DNA of 21,277 bases, from NCBI GenBank assembly GCA_964459065.1, contig CAYWMN010000037.1, positions 1-21,277 on the forward strand, read 5' to 3'. The notes under the pieces are model-generated. The model made no database searches and was not told the origin of the DNA. It saw nothing but the letters and a program-made list of their open reading frames with translations. The translations under genes were made by a program, and so were the position numbers. The DNA comes from JAMCXS01 sp964459065 (lineage in GTDB: Bacteria; Acidobacteriota; Terriglobia; UBA7540). Of this stretch, positions 7,080-16,059 are shown piece after piece (the stretch's first letter is position 1; every line of letters begins with the position of its first letter).

Positions 7080-8360
7080 ATGGATATTTCGCTTCAAGTT
7101 CTATTTTTCCTGGCGTTGCTGATCCTGATGGCGAAGGCCGCCGGCGGCCTGGCGGAGCGGTTTGCATTACCCGCCGTTCTGGGCGAGCTGATGGCCGGAG
7201 TGATTCTGGGCCCGACGCTTATCAACGTCTGGAGGTTTTCCTGGTTTTCCGCCACCACCACGACGACGGGACATCTTCACGTCTCGCTCGCCAGCTTCGT
7301 CAGCGTTCTGGCGGAAGTCGGCGTCGTTGTCCTGATGTTTCTGGCGGGGCTTGAAACGGACATCGAGGCCATGAAGCGGGCGTTCGGGCCGGCGTTTTGG
7401 GGAGCCTGCGGCGGCGTGATTCTTCCCTTTGTCGGCAGCACCTTTGTGAGCCACGCCCTGGGGTTCAAGTGGACCGAGGCGGTCTTTATCGGCACCATCC
7501 TGACGGCCACCAGCGTTTCCATTACCGCCCAGACGCTCATGAACCTGAACCAGCTCCGCTCCCGCGCCGGGACCACGATTCTGGCCGCCGCCGTCATCGA
7601 CGACGTTCTCGGCTTGCTGGTGCTTTCGCTCGTGATTGCCGAAGAGTCGCAGTTTGCCCACGCCGGCGGCTCGGGGCTGTTGAGTTTTGGCGGAACGATC
7701 GGGCGGATGCTCCTTTTCTTTGCCTTCGCGTTCTGGCTGGGGCCCCGGCTGATCCGGTTCGCCTTCCGGCAGGCACGGCACTTCCGCGGTCCCCACACGC
7801 CGCTGGCGGCGGCGCTGGCGATCGGCTTCCTGTTTGCCTTCCTGGCCCAGTACGCCGGGGGAATGGCCGCGATCACCGGAGCTTATCTGGCGGGTTTGTT
7901 CATTGCCGCAAGCCCCACTCACGGGGAGGTCATTGCGGATTTGCGGTCCATGACGAACTCATTCTTTGGCCCGCTGTTCTTTGCCTCCATCGGACTGGAG
8001 ATCAACGCCCGGTCGATGGGAGGCCACTTTGGATTCTTCTTTCTTATTTTGGTGATCGCCATTATTGGCAAAGTGTTCGGTTGCGGGCTGGGCGCCTGCA
8101 TGAAAGGGATGTCGGTGCAGGATGGTCTGATTGTCGGCGTCGGGATGATCCCGCGCGGGGAAGTCGGCCTGATCACCGCCAACATCGGCTGGGCGGCGGG
8201 ACTGGTCTCTTCAGAGATCTATTCACTGGTCGTTGTCTTAGTGCTGGCGACGACGTTGGTGACTCCGCCTTTGCTCAGTTTCTTATTTGCTCGCAAACCG
8301 GCGGCGCTGGATGCTCCGGTGCCTTCGGCCGCAATGGAAAGTGTTTCGCCCGATGCGTAA
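7080..8360 (+). CDS. Cation/proton antiporter, CPA2 (Kef/NapA-type) family
   Basis: ATG 7080 gives 426 residues; the ribosome site is weak (GCGAGAG at 7064-7070). The whole protein is a string of about 12-13 hydrophobic segments. Family features include PAVLGELMAGVILGP (31-45), the LAEVGVVVLMFLAGLE motif (77-92), GTILTATSVSITA (138-150) and the acidic pair in AVIDDVLGLL (D174-D175), where CPA antiporters bind ion and proton. A later MIPRGEVGLI segment is also typical. The protein ends soon after the membrane domain, so the cytoplasmic RCK/TrkA-N domain of KefB/KefC is missing. The ion could be Na+, K+ or NH4+; some CPA2 members (AmhT of alkaliphilic Bacillus) export ammonium. Context with amt and PII makes ammonium or K+ attractive but unproven. 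Confidence 0.88.
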   Translation: MDISLQVLFFLALLILMAKAAGGLAERFALPAVLGELMAGVILGPTLINVWRFSWFSATTTTTGHLHVSLASFVSVLAEVGVVVLMFLAGLETDIEAMKRAFGPAFWGACGGVILPFVGSTFVSHALGFKWTEAVFIGTILTATSVSITAQTLMNLNQLRSRAGTTILAAAVIDDVLGLLVLSLVIAEESQFAHAGGSGLLSFGGTIGRMLLFFAFAFWLGPRLIRFAFRQARHFRGPHTPLAAALAIGFLFAFLAQYAGGMAAITGAYLAGLFIAASPTHGEVIADLRSMTNSFFGPLFFASIGLEINARSMGGHFGFFFLILVIAIIGKVFGCGLGACMKGMSVQDGLIVGVGMIPRGEVGLITANIGWAAGLVSSEIYSLVVVLVLATTLVTPPLLSFLFARKPAALDAPVPSAAMESVSPDA

Positions 8361-8418
8361 GTCGGGCGTTGGGTTCACAACTCTCAGGGACCGTTGGGGC
8401 TTAATTTAATTTCCCGTA

Positions 8419-8442
8419 AAGGGCGGAAGAAAGGGCGGAAGA
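8419..8442 (+). repeat. 12-bp perfect tandem duplication at the PII ribosome site
   Basis: AAGGGCGGAAGA occurs twice head to tail (8419-8430 and 8431-8442), ending two bases before the PII start codon. Each copy carries a GGAAG Shine-Dalgarno-like core, so the second copy probably supplies the ribosome site and the first a standby site. Confidence 0.6.
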
Positions 8443-8444
8443 CG

Positions 8445-8783
8445 ATGAAAAAACTGGAAGCTATTATTCAACCCTCCAAACTCGACGACGTGAAGGAAGC
8501 GCTGTACGAAGTCGGCATTCAAGGCATGACGGTCAGCGAAGTCCGCGGCCACGGGCGTCAGAAAGGCCATTCGGAGATTTACCGCGGCCACGAATATACC
8601 GTTGACCTGCTTCCCAAAATTAAGGTGGAAGTGGTTCTGGCCGACTCCCTTGCCGCCCAGGCGGTGGAGGCCGTGGTCAAGGCGGCGCGCAGCGGCAAGA
8701 TCGGCGACGGCAAGGTATTTGTTTACGACGTCGCTGAAGCCGTCCGGATTCGCGACAACCAGCGCGGCGACGAATCGCTTTAG
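8445..8783 (+). CDS. glnB: PII nitrogen regulatory protein (GlnB/GlnK)
   Basis: A 112-residue protein of standard PII length from ATG 8445. The T-loop is intact (GHGRQKGHSEIYRGHEYTVD, 35-54) with Tyr51, the uridylylation site in proteobacteria, and Tyr46. The B-loop/C-terminal signature KIGDGKVFV (85-93) and basic residues R101 and R103 for nucleotide phosphate binding are present. PII trimers sense ATP/ADP and 2-oxoglutarate and control ammonium transporters, glutamine synthetase adenylylation or transcription factors. It is the last gene of the block that starts with the porin, 84 bp after the antiporter, so Amt is the likely partner; regulation of the antiporter by the same protein is possible. 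GlnB and GlnK cannot be told apart from sequence alone; linkage to amt favours a GlnK-like role. Confidence 0.95.
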   Translation: MKKLEAIIQPSKLDDVKEALYEVGIQGMTVSEVRGHGRQKGHSEIYRGHEYTVDLLPKIKVEVVLADSLAAQAVEAVVKAARSGKIGDGKVFVYDVAEAVRIRDNQRGDESL

Positions 8784-8806
8784 TCGCTACACCGCAACTT
8801 CAGTGT

Positions 8807-8826
8807 CCGCCGGTTTCCACCGGCGG
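8807..8826 (+). terminator. Strong hairpin just after the PII gene
   Basis: CCGCCGGT-TTCC-ACCGGCGG forms a perfect 8-bp GC-rich stem with a 4-nt loop, 23 bases after the PII stop codon. It lacks a following T-tract, so it may act as a Rho-assisted terminator or 3'-end stabiliser rather than a textbook intrinsic terminator. Confidence 0.5.
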
Positions 8827-8886
8827 GAAGAAATTGCTTCCGCGAGTCTTGCGGCCAGCGTTTCCTGAATCTTTTAGCCTGCCATC

Positions 8887-8920
8887 CCGGGCCGCTACTT
8901 CCATGCGGGTTGCGGCCCGG
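8887..8920. other. 9-bp inverted repeat between convergent genes
   Basis: CCGGGCCGC (8887-8895) and GCGGCCCGG (8912-8920) are perfect inverted repeats around a 16-nt loop. They lie between the PII gene (plus) and the GlsB-like gene (minus), which converge here; a two-way transcription barrier is plausible. No T-tract is present on either side. Confidence 0.4.
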
Positions 8921-9054
8921 CCTCCTTGGGGCGCCCGGCTCCGTTTTTGGCGGCAGCATTTTCCCAACCCGCGGCGTCGTGCGGCCGGGTCAGGCGGTCA
9001 ACTCAGGACTTTTCAAATCAGGGATAAGCCAGCGTGGCAGAGCGCCAGCGACGG

Positions 9055-9288
9055 CTATTTGCTCAGGTGGTTGGCAACCACCACCAGCGCCACCGCTCCG
9101 CAGGTGGCTGTGGTCAGGCTGCCGATAAAACCGTAAGAGTGGAGTCCCAGCAGGCCGAAAATCAACCCGCCAATCACGGCGCCCACCAGCCCCAGCACCA
9201 GATCCATCAGGAGCCCGTAGCCGGCTCCCCGCGTCAGTTTTCCGGTAAGCCAGCCGGCAATGATGCCGATGATGATCCAGCTGATCAA
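9055..9288 (-). CDS. GlsB/YeaQ/YmgE-family small membrane protein
   Basis: A 77-residue protein that is almost entirely hydrophobic, with three predicted helices and glycine-rich turns: WIIIGIIAGWLTGKLTRG, LLMDLVLGLVGAVIGGLIF, and a C-terminal helix ending VVANHLSK. This matches the transglycosylase-associated / GlsB-YeaQ-YmgE stress-response family, which is usually 80-90 residues; its exact function is not established. The start is TTG at 9288: an in-frame stop lies eight codons upstream with no ATG between, and GAGAGGA precedes the TTG. It stands alone, convergent with the PII gene and divergent from the large hydrolase-like gene. Confidence 0.8.
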   Translation of the reverse strand: MISWIIIGIIAGWLTGKLTRGAGYGLLMDLVLGLVGAVIGGLIFGLLGLHSYGFIGSLTTATCGAVALVVVANHLSK

Positions 9289-9346
9289 TGTGGGTGCGCT
9301 CCTCTCAGTCTATTTCCTTCGCCTCTGCGGCTGTCCGTTGTTAAAC

Positions 9347-9355
9347 ATCATACCA
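9347..9355 (-). promoter_or_regulatory. Possible extended -10 promoter for the GlsB-like gene
   Basis: On the minus strand the sequence reads TGG-TATGAT, an extended -10 element with a 5/6 match to TATAAT, about 59 bases before the TTG start. No convincing -35 hexamer lies 17 bases further upstream, which is tolerated by extended -10 promoters. Confidence 0.35.
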
Positions 9356-9491
9356 AAAGCAGCCGTGCTTTCGCTAAGGTATTCGGCCTTTGCGCCTTTG
9401 TTTTTCATGGCTTGCAGCAGGCGTTTGTGTTAACGTGGCACGGAAAACGGACGGCGAACGCCGCCACTATTCTAAGCTGGAGCGTGGGACG

Positions 9492-11690
9492 ATGGGCGAT
9501 AAGTTGCTTCCTGAAAAAACGACACGGCGGACGATGCTCAAGCAAATCGCCGGTGCAGCGGTGGCCAGTCAACTCTCGCCGCCTGACGCCGCGCAAGGCG
9601 CCGAGTCCGCCGCCTCCCAGACGGCGAGCGTCACCCTGGAAGATTCGGACCTGCGCGTTACGTTTGACCGGGCTTCGGGCGCTATCACCGGCCTCGTGCA
9701 CAAGCCGCAAGGTTGGGTGATCCATCGGCGTCCTGAACTGGGAGTCTCATTCCACATGCAGGCGCCGATGCCCGGCCGGCACGACAACTTTATTCTGGGC
9801 AGCAAACAGCGCGCGGCCAAAGTCGAAAAGCGGGGCAATCAGGTCCATCTCGAATGGCAGAATCTGGCGAGCGAACACGCGGGAGTGCTTCCGGTTACAT
9901 TCAGAGCGACCGTCACGCTGGACAAGGGTGCTCTGAGGTTTGAATCCTCGCTCGAAAACCATTCGAAGCTGATGATCAATACGGTGGAATATCCCTATTT
10001 GGGGGACCTGAGCGCTCCCACGCCGAAGGCTCGGATGTGGCGCCGCTACATGAACTACGCCAACCTCCACTTGGACGAAATCCATCCCCATTTTCGCAAC
10101 GAAAAGGGTTACTGGGGGGATATGTCTCCCGTGCAGACGGCGGGTGCGCGATTCAGCCTTTTTTGCCTCATTCAGTTGGCCAGCCACGGCCTCTACGTCC
10201 AGGTGAACGATCCCGCCGCGACTTACCTTGTCCAGTACACTTTTGAGCAAAAACCCGGCGATCTTGAGTCCATCTCCAATCGGGTTCCGGAAGAAGGCGC
10301 GATTGCCGGCACTCCCGTGCACCTTGAATTCGGGACAAACCATTTCCTGTTTGCGGCGCCAGGCTCCACGCGAAAGCTCAGTCCTGTTGTTTTGCGCGGC
10401 TACGCGGGCAACTGGCAGGCTGGGGTCGACCTTTACAAGGAGTGGCGGAAGACCTGGTACCATCAACGCCCCATCCCGGGTTGGGCCAAGCAAGTGCACT
10501 CCTGGCAGCAGATTCAGGTCAACTCGCCCGAGGACTCGCTTCGCTACTCTTATCGCGACCTTGTGGAGTTGGGTGAAGACTGCGCACGCAACGGCGTGAA
10601 GGCCATCCAGCTGGTCGGGTGGAACCGCGGCGGACAGGACCGCGGCAATCCTTGTCTCGATACGGACCCGCGCCTGGGCACATGGCAGGAACTCCACGAC
10701 GCGATTGCCCAGGTGCAGGCGAAGGGAGTGAAAATCGTCCTATTCGGGAAATTTCTTTGGGCCGACCTGACAACCAAATGGTACCGCGACGAGCTCTATC
10801 GATACGAAACCAAAGATCCGTACGGAATCCCCTACCAGGCCGGCGGCTATAGCTACGACACCGCCGTCCAGCGGGCGGGCGTCAACACCCGGCGGTTTGC
10901 CTGCATGTGTTTTGCTGACCCGGCCTATCTCCGCATTGCCGGCAGGGAGTTTAAGAAGGTAACCGCACTCGGCGCGTCGGGGTTTCTCTATGATGAAGTC
11001 TGCCACCACGGACCTCCGCTCTACTGCTTTGCGCGCGGCCACGGCCACCCGATTCCGGGATATATGTACGCCGGCGACGTTCCGATGGGCGAGGAACTGG
11101 ACCGGGTGACGCACCACAATCCGGAGTTCCTGATGGCAGGAGAAGCCCCCCAGGACGTCGTGTTGCAGGCTTATCCCCTTTCCTATTTCCGAATTGACGA
11201 CCAGCATACGCCCATTTGCCGCTATATCGACTCGCAGGCGCCGCTGATGATTGCCGTCACCGGATACGACGACCGCGAGATGCTGAACCGCATCCTGATG
11301 TACCGCTACATCATCAGCTACGAACCGCACAACTTTAAAGGCCGGCTGCGGGATTTTCCGCTGACCCTCGAGTATGGGAAAAAGATTGATGCCTTGCGCC
11401 GGCGCTACCAGCACTGGCTGTGGGACGCTGAATACCGCGACACGCTTGGGGCCAGGGTTACGGTGGAGGGGGCTTCCCATCGGCTCTATTCGGTGTTTCG
11501 AACCCGGCAAGGGGAACGAGCCGTGGTGGTGGTGAATCAAAATCCCACGAAAACCATCTCCGCCAAAGTGGAAATCCCCAACCCGCGCCGCCTTCGGGTG
11601 GTGACGCCGGAAGCGCCCGAGGGCAAAGCGACAACCGGCAGCCTCGAGATTGCTCCCCGGTCGGCAGCGGTTATTCTTGAACACCTGTAG
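9492..11690 (+). CDS. Tat-exported glycoside-hydrolase-like protein (DUF6259-like)
   Basis: ATG 9492 is chosen because GGAG lies nine bases upstream and the protein then starts with a twin-arginine signal (EKTTRRTMLKQIAGAAVAS); 732 residues. Residues about 45-290 look like a beta-sandwich (TLEDSDLRVTFDRASGAITGL, typical of the N-terminal domain of GH36/GH31-like enzymes). About 335-640 look like a TIM barrel: HSWQQIQ, AIQLVGWNRGGQD, KIVLFGKFLWAD, GASGFLYDEVCHHG, FLMAGEAPQD and FRIDDQH behave as successive strand ends. Asp501/Glu502 in YDEVCHH, Asp in GGQD and Glu in AGEA are candidate catalytic residues. A small C-terminal beta domain closes the protein. It is probably a periplasmic or secreted glycosidase of unknown specificity; the DUF6259 assignment is from memory of the architecture. 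Confidence 0.7.
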   Translation: MGDKLLPEKTTRRTMLKQIAGAAVASQLSPPDAAQGAESAASQTASVTLEDSDLRVTFDRASGAITGLVHKPQGWVIHRRPELGVSFHMQAPMPGRHDNFILGSKQRAAKVEKRGNQVHLEWQNLASEHAGVLPVTFRATVTLDKGALRFESSLENHSKLMINTVEYPYLGDLSAPTPKARMWRRYMNYANLHLDEIHPHFRNEKGYWGDMSPVQTAGARFSLFCLIQLASHGLYVQVNDPAATYLVQYTFEQKPGDLESISNRVPEEGAIAGTPVHLEFGTNHFLFAAPGSTRKLSPVVLRGYAGNWQAGVDLYKEWRKTWYHQRPIPGWAKQVHSWQQIQVNSPEDSLRYSYRDLVELGEDCARNGVKAIQLVGWNRGGQDRGNPCLDTDPRLGTWQELHDAIAQVQAKGVKIVLFGKFLWADLTTKWYRDELYRYETKDPYGIPYQAGGYSYDTAVQRAGVNTRRFACMCFADPAYLRIAGREFKKVTALGASGFLYDEVCHHGPPLYCFARGHGHPIPGYMYAGDVPMGEELDRVTHHNPEFLMAGEAPQDVVLQAYPLSYFRIDDQHTPICRYIDSQAPLMIAVTGYDDREMLNRILMYRYIISYEPHNFKGRLRDFPLTLEYGKKIDALRRRYQHWLWDAEYRDTLGARVTVEGASHRLYSVFRTRQGERAVVVVNQNPTKTISAKVEIPNPRRLRVVTPEAPEGKATTGSLEIAPRSAAVILEHL

Positions 11691-11724
11691 AAAAGTATTT
11701 CGCAAGGCGCCGGGCTTGCCGCCG

Positions 11725-11741
11725 GGCCGCTAACCGCGGCC
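11725..11741. terminator. Hairpin between convergent hydrolase-like and queF genes
   Basis: GGCCGC-TAACC-GCGGCC gives a perfect 6-bp GC stem with a 5-nt loop, 35 bases after the hydrolase-like stop and 83 bases beyond the queF stop on the other strand. No T-tract is evident, so a two-way terminator role is only suggested. Confidence 0.35.
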
Positions 11742-11823
11742 GTCCCCATTGCCAGCCTGCCCGGCGCGTCCGGCTGATCTGCAGAGCGGCTTGAAGTCTC
11801 TCATCTTCCAGGAAAAAACCCGT

Positions 11824-12228
11824 TCACTTCTTGCGGGGATAGCGCGCTTCGACGGTGGTGTGCATTCCGCCGCGGGTGGTAAATTCCCCTCGCACCACAG
11901 CCCATTTGGGCCGGCAGGCGGCGCTGATATCGTCCAGAATGCGGTTGACCGCGTTTTCGTAAAAGATTCCCATGTTGCGGTAGGCCAGCAGGTAGTACTT
12001 GAGCGACTTCAACTCAAGACAGCGCTTGAGGGGAAGATAATGGATCGTGATCGTGCCGAAGTCCGGCAGGCCCGTGCGCGGGCAAATCGAGGTGTATTCC
12101 GGGACCGAGATGGTGATTTCGTAGCCTTGGTATTGGTTCGGCCAGGTCTCGATTTCCGGCAGAGTTGCGGCAACCCCCGACGCGGCATGCTGGGGTGTGT
12201 ATTCAGGTGCGGATCGCTTTGCGGCCAT
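11824..12228 (-). CDS. queF: NADPH-dependent preQ0 reductase (7-cyano-7-deazaguanine reductase)
   Basis: A 134-residue single-domain (type I, YkvM-like) QueF. ATG 12228 is chosen because TGAGG lies six bases upstream; the frame is open further but lacks a better start. The active-site segment SVPEYTSICPRTGLPDFGTI contains C49, which forms the thioimide with the preQ0 nitrile, and D56, the general acid. The NADPH-binding QueF motif is ELKSLK (72-77), followed by YYLLAYRN. A late E-F-T-T-R-G-G motif is also typical. The enzyme reduces preQ0 to preQ1 in the cytosol during queuosine tRNA modification. It is a lone gene here, divergent from dnaK; no queC/D/E neighbours are visible, and no preQ1-type pseudoknot was recognised upstream. 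Confidence 0.95.
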   Translation of the reverse strand: MAAKRSAPEYTPQHAASGVAATLPEIETWPNQYQGYEITISVPEYTSICPRTGLPDFGTITIHYLPLKRCLELKSLKYYLLAYRNMGIFYENAVNRILDDISAACRPKWAVVRGEFTTRGGMHTTVEARYPRKK

Positions 12229-12397
12229 GGTTAACCTCAAAAAGATTTGAACTGAGCTATCGGTATCTACTGTAGCCGGAAAAAGGCGATTTGGGCACCC
12301 CGGCAAGTGAATAATTTCCCCGGAAGTCCAGTTTCCAGGAAAATCGACTCTGAAATCACTTAATTTACAATCATCTAGGTTTGCTAAGTTGTTTATC

Positions 12398-12486
12398 CTG
12401 ATAAGCTTAAAAAATCAAGTTGACAATGACACGCTAAGACTTTATTATTACGATGAACTAAATGATGACTCGGTGCATCTTATCAG
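12398..12486. repeat. Inverted 8-mer pair flanking the dnaK promoter
   Basis: CTGATAAG at 12398-12405 and its exact reverse complement CTTATCAG at 12479-12486 bracket the -35/-10 region, with centres 81 bp apart (about eight helical turns). This could be paired operator sites for a looping repressor, or chance. Confidence 0.3.
12420..12448 (+). promoter_or_regulatory. Sigma70-type promoter of dnaK
   Basis: TTGACA (12420-12425, 6/6) and TATTAT (12443-12448, 5/6) are separated by exactly 17 bases. Transcription would start near 12455, giving a leader of about 110 nt before dnaK. The near-consensus strength fits a highly expressed gene that needs repression or other control. Confidence 0.75.
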
Positions 12487-12564
12487 TTGTTGTGGGTGGG
12501 GATTGAATTAAGGACGCTTCGGGCCGTCGAGTCCGGCTGAAGATTTTTAACGGAGGATCAGGAA

Positions 12565-14520
<1,956 letters not shown>

Positions 14521-14571
14521 AAATGCGTTCGTAAATCGCCTGCGCTCCGGTGCAGGAAGGGAGGCAATCCG

Positions 14572-14790
14572 ATGACCTATGAAGCGAATGAACCTCAAGT
14601 GATGGAACACCGCGCGCAAGTTGGAGTGGAGTGCCCGCAGTGCCACGCCCGGCAATTCCTGGAGATTCAGATGGAGCAGCCGGTTGCAAACTCGCCGGCT
14701 GTGCAGGAAATCCGCCGCCAGCTTGAGGTCTGGATTGCCTCCCGTTGTCCCGACCACCTGGGACCGATCCTGCAGTTGAGCAAGAACTGA
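14572..14790 (+). CDS. Small putative zinc-ribbon protein between dnaK and dnaJ
   Basis: A 72-residue ORF with a strong ribosome site (GGAAGGGAGG, 14555-14564). It contains CPQC at 21-24 and CPDH at 59-62, so C21, C24, C59 and H62 could bind one zinc ion; H25 is also near. The middle (MEQPVANSPAVQEIRRQLEVW) is likely helical. The pattern is compatible with a small treble-clef or ribbon fold, but I do not recognise a family. It lies 51 bp after dnaK and 40 bp before dnaJ, in the same direction, where some bacteria have grpE; a co-chaperone or redox/zinc sensor role is possible but unproven. Confidence 0.65.
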   Translation: MTYEANEPQVMEHRAQVGVECPQCHARQFLEIQMEQPVANSPAVQEIRRQLEVWIASRCPDHLGPILQLSKN

Positions 14791-14830
14791 AGGTGGTCTG
14801 GGAATGATTCTATTTTGAGGCAAAACAACC

Positions 14831-16018
14831 GTGCCAGTGGGGACCCAACAGAAAGATTACTATGCGGCGCTGGGAGTGGACCGCAAAGCCAAGGCCGATG
14901 AAATTCGCAAGGCCTACCGGCGGCTGGCCCGCAAGCTCCATCCCGACGTCAACCCCGGCAACAAGCGTGCGGAAGAGAGGTTTAAAGACATCCAGGAAGC
15001 CTATGAGGTTTTAGGCGACGAGAAAAAGCGGAAAATCTACGATCAATATGGGTTCTATTCCGACAACATTCCGGCGGGCGGCTACGAGGCTTACACGCGG
15101 CCGCCGGCCGGCGCCCGCGGAGGCCCGACCGTGGATTTTTCCGGCTTTGATTTTTCCGACTCCAGCCCTCAGGAGGAGCGGGGCGGAGCGGGCTTTTCCT
15201 TCTCGGACCTGTTTTCCCAGATGTTTTCCCGCGGCAGAGAGCCGGAAAGCGCGGCGCAGGGGCCCGTGCGGGGCCGCGACATTGAGCACAGCATGCACCT
15301 TGGTTTTTGGGATGCCGTGCGGGGCACCAAGGTCCGGCTGACCGTGGGCCGGGATGAGGTCTGCTCATCCTGCGGCGGCAAGGGAACAAAAAGCGGGGCG
15401 GCCACAACCTGCTCGGGCTGCGGGGGCAGCGGCAAGGCCACTCGTACGGCGGGCACCATGCGCTTTTCGGTGACCTGCCCTCAGTGCCAGGGCACCGGCC
15501 GTGAAAGGAAGCGCTGCCCCGCCTGCCACGGCTCCGGGTACATCCGCAAGCCGGAGACCTTTGACGTGAGGATTCCGCCGGGGGTTGATACGGGCTCGCG
15601 AGTGCGGGTGGCGGGCAAGGGCAATGCGGGCGTGAATGGCGGCGCGCACGGCGACTTGTTGATTCTCACCGAAGTGGAGAATCATCCTTTCTTTGACCGG
15701 AAGGGCGACAATCTCTACGTCAAGGTTCCCGTCACCGTCGCCGAGGCGGCGCTGGGAACCAAGGTTGAAGTCCCCACGATTGACGGCCCCACCACGATCC
15801 GGATTCCGCCCGGCACGCAGAGCGGCCAGAAGCTGCGCATTCGAGGCAAAGGGACTCCTTCGCTGCGGTCCAGCCTGCGGGGAGACCAGTTTGTGGAGGT
15901 GCAGGTCTGGGTCCCGCGGGTAGCCGACGAGCGGAGCAAGGAGATCCTGAAAGAGCTGGAACGTCTGAACCCTGGCGATCCGCGCAGCGAGTTGAAAAAA
16001 TATTACCGGGTGCCCTGA
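14831..16018 (+). CDS. dnaJ: Co-chaperone DnaJ (Hsp40, class A)
   Basis: A 395-residue protein from GTG 14831, with TGAGG ten bases upstream. The J-domain spans about 8-74, with the essential HPD at 37-39 that stimulates DnaK ATP hydrolysis. A Gly/Phe/Ser-rich segment (about 80-135) follows. The zinc-finger region has all four CxxCxGxG repeats: CSSCGGKG (178), CSGCGGSG (194), CPQCQGTG (216) and CPACHGSG (229). The C-terminal substrate-binding domains carry ENHPFFDRKGDNLYVKVPV and VPTIDGPTTIRIPPGTQSGQ. All parts of a full class A DnaJ are present. It is in the same block as dnaK and directly followed by the HspR-type regulator, the order known from HspR-controlled operons. Confidence 0.96.
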   Translation: MPVGTQQKDYYAALGVDRKAKADEIRKAYRRLARKLHPDVNPGNKRAEERFKDIQEAYEVLGDEKKRKIYDQYGFYSDNIPAGGYEAYTRPPAGARGGPTVDFSGFDFSDSSPQEERGGAGFSFSDLFSQMFSRGREPESAAQGPVRGRDIEHSMHLGFWDAVRGTKVRLTVGRDEVCSSCGGKGTKSGAATTCSGCGGSGKATRTAGTMRFSVTCPQCQGTGRERKRCPACHGSGYIRKPETFDVRIPPGVDTGSRVRVAGKGNAGVNGGAHGDLLILTEVENHPFFDRKGDNLYVKVPVTVAEAALGTKVEVPTIDGPTTIRIPPGTQSGQKLRIRGKGTPSLRSSLRGDQFVEVQVWVPRVADERSKEILKELERLNPGDPRSELKKYYRVP

Positions 16019-16059
16019 AGGATCGAGCCTTTGGAAACCCGGAGAATCTGGAATGAAGT

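Larger units (their letters stand above)
12229..12564. other. Divergent queF-dnaK control region
   Basis: This 336-bp AT-richer stretch carries no gene. It holds the dnaK promoter (12420-12448), two neighbouring TTCC/GGAA palindromes (TTCC-CC-GGAA at 12316-12325 and TTTCC-A-GGAAA at 12332-12342), a TCAA-G-TTGA palindrome overlapping the -35 (12415-12423), and an inverted 8-mer pair flanking the promoter. I find neither CIRCE (TTAGCACTC-N9-GAGTGCTAA) nor consensus HAIR (CTTGAGT-N7-ACTCAAG). A clear queF promoter was not identified. Confidence 0.6.

Noticed and set aside
9034..9720. A 228-codon plus-strand open frame overlapping the GlsB-like gene and the hydrolase-like start
   Set aside because: It overlaps two better-supported genes and its translation is low-complexity with no family resemblance.
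10740..11705. A 321-codon minus-strand open frame opposite the hydrolase-like gene
   Set aside because: Antisense to a protein with a Tat signal and clear fold features; no independent evidence.
12229..12306. preQ1 riboswitch upstream of queF
   Set aside because: The leader lacks the compact preQ1 pattern of a G/C stem, A-rich tail and pseudoknot partner; queF is often unlinked to riboswitches in many phyla.
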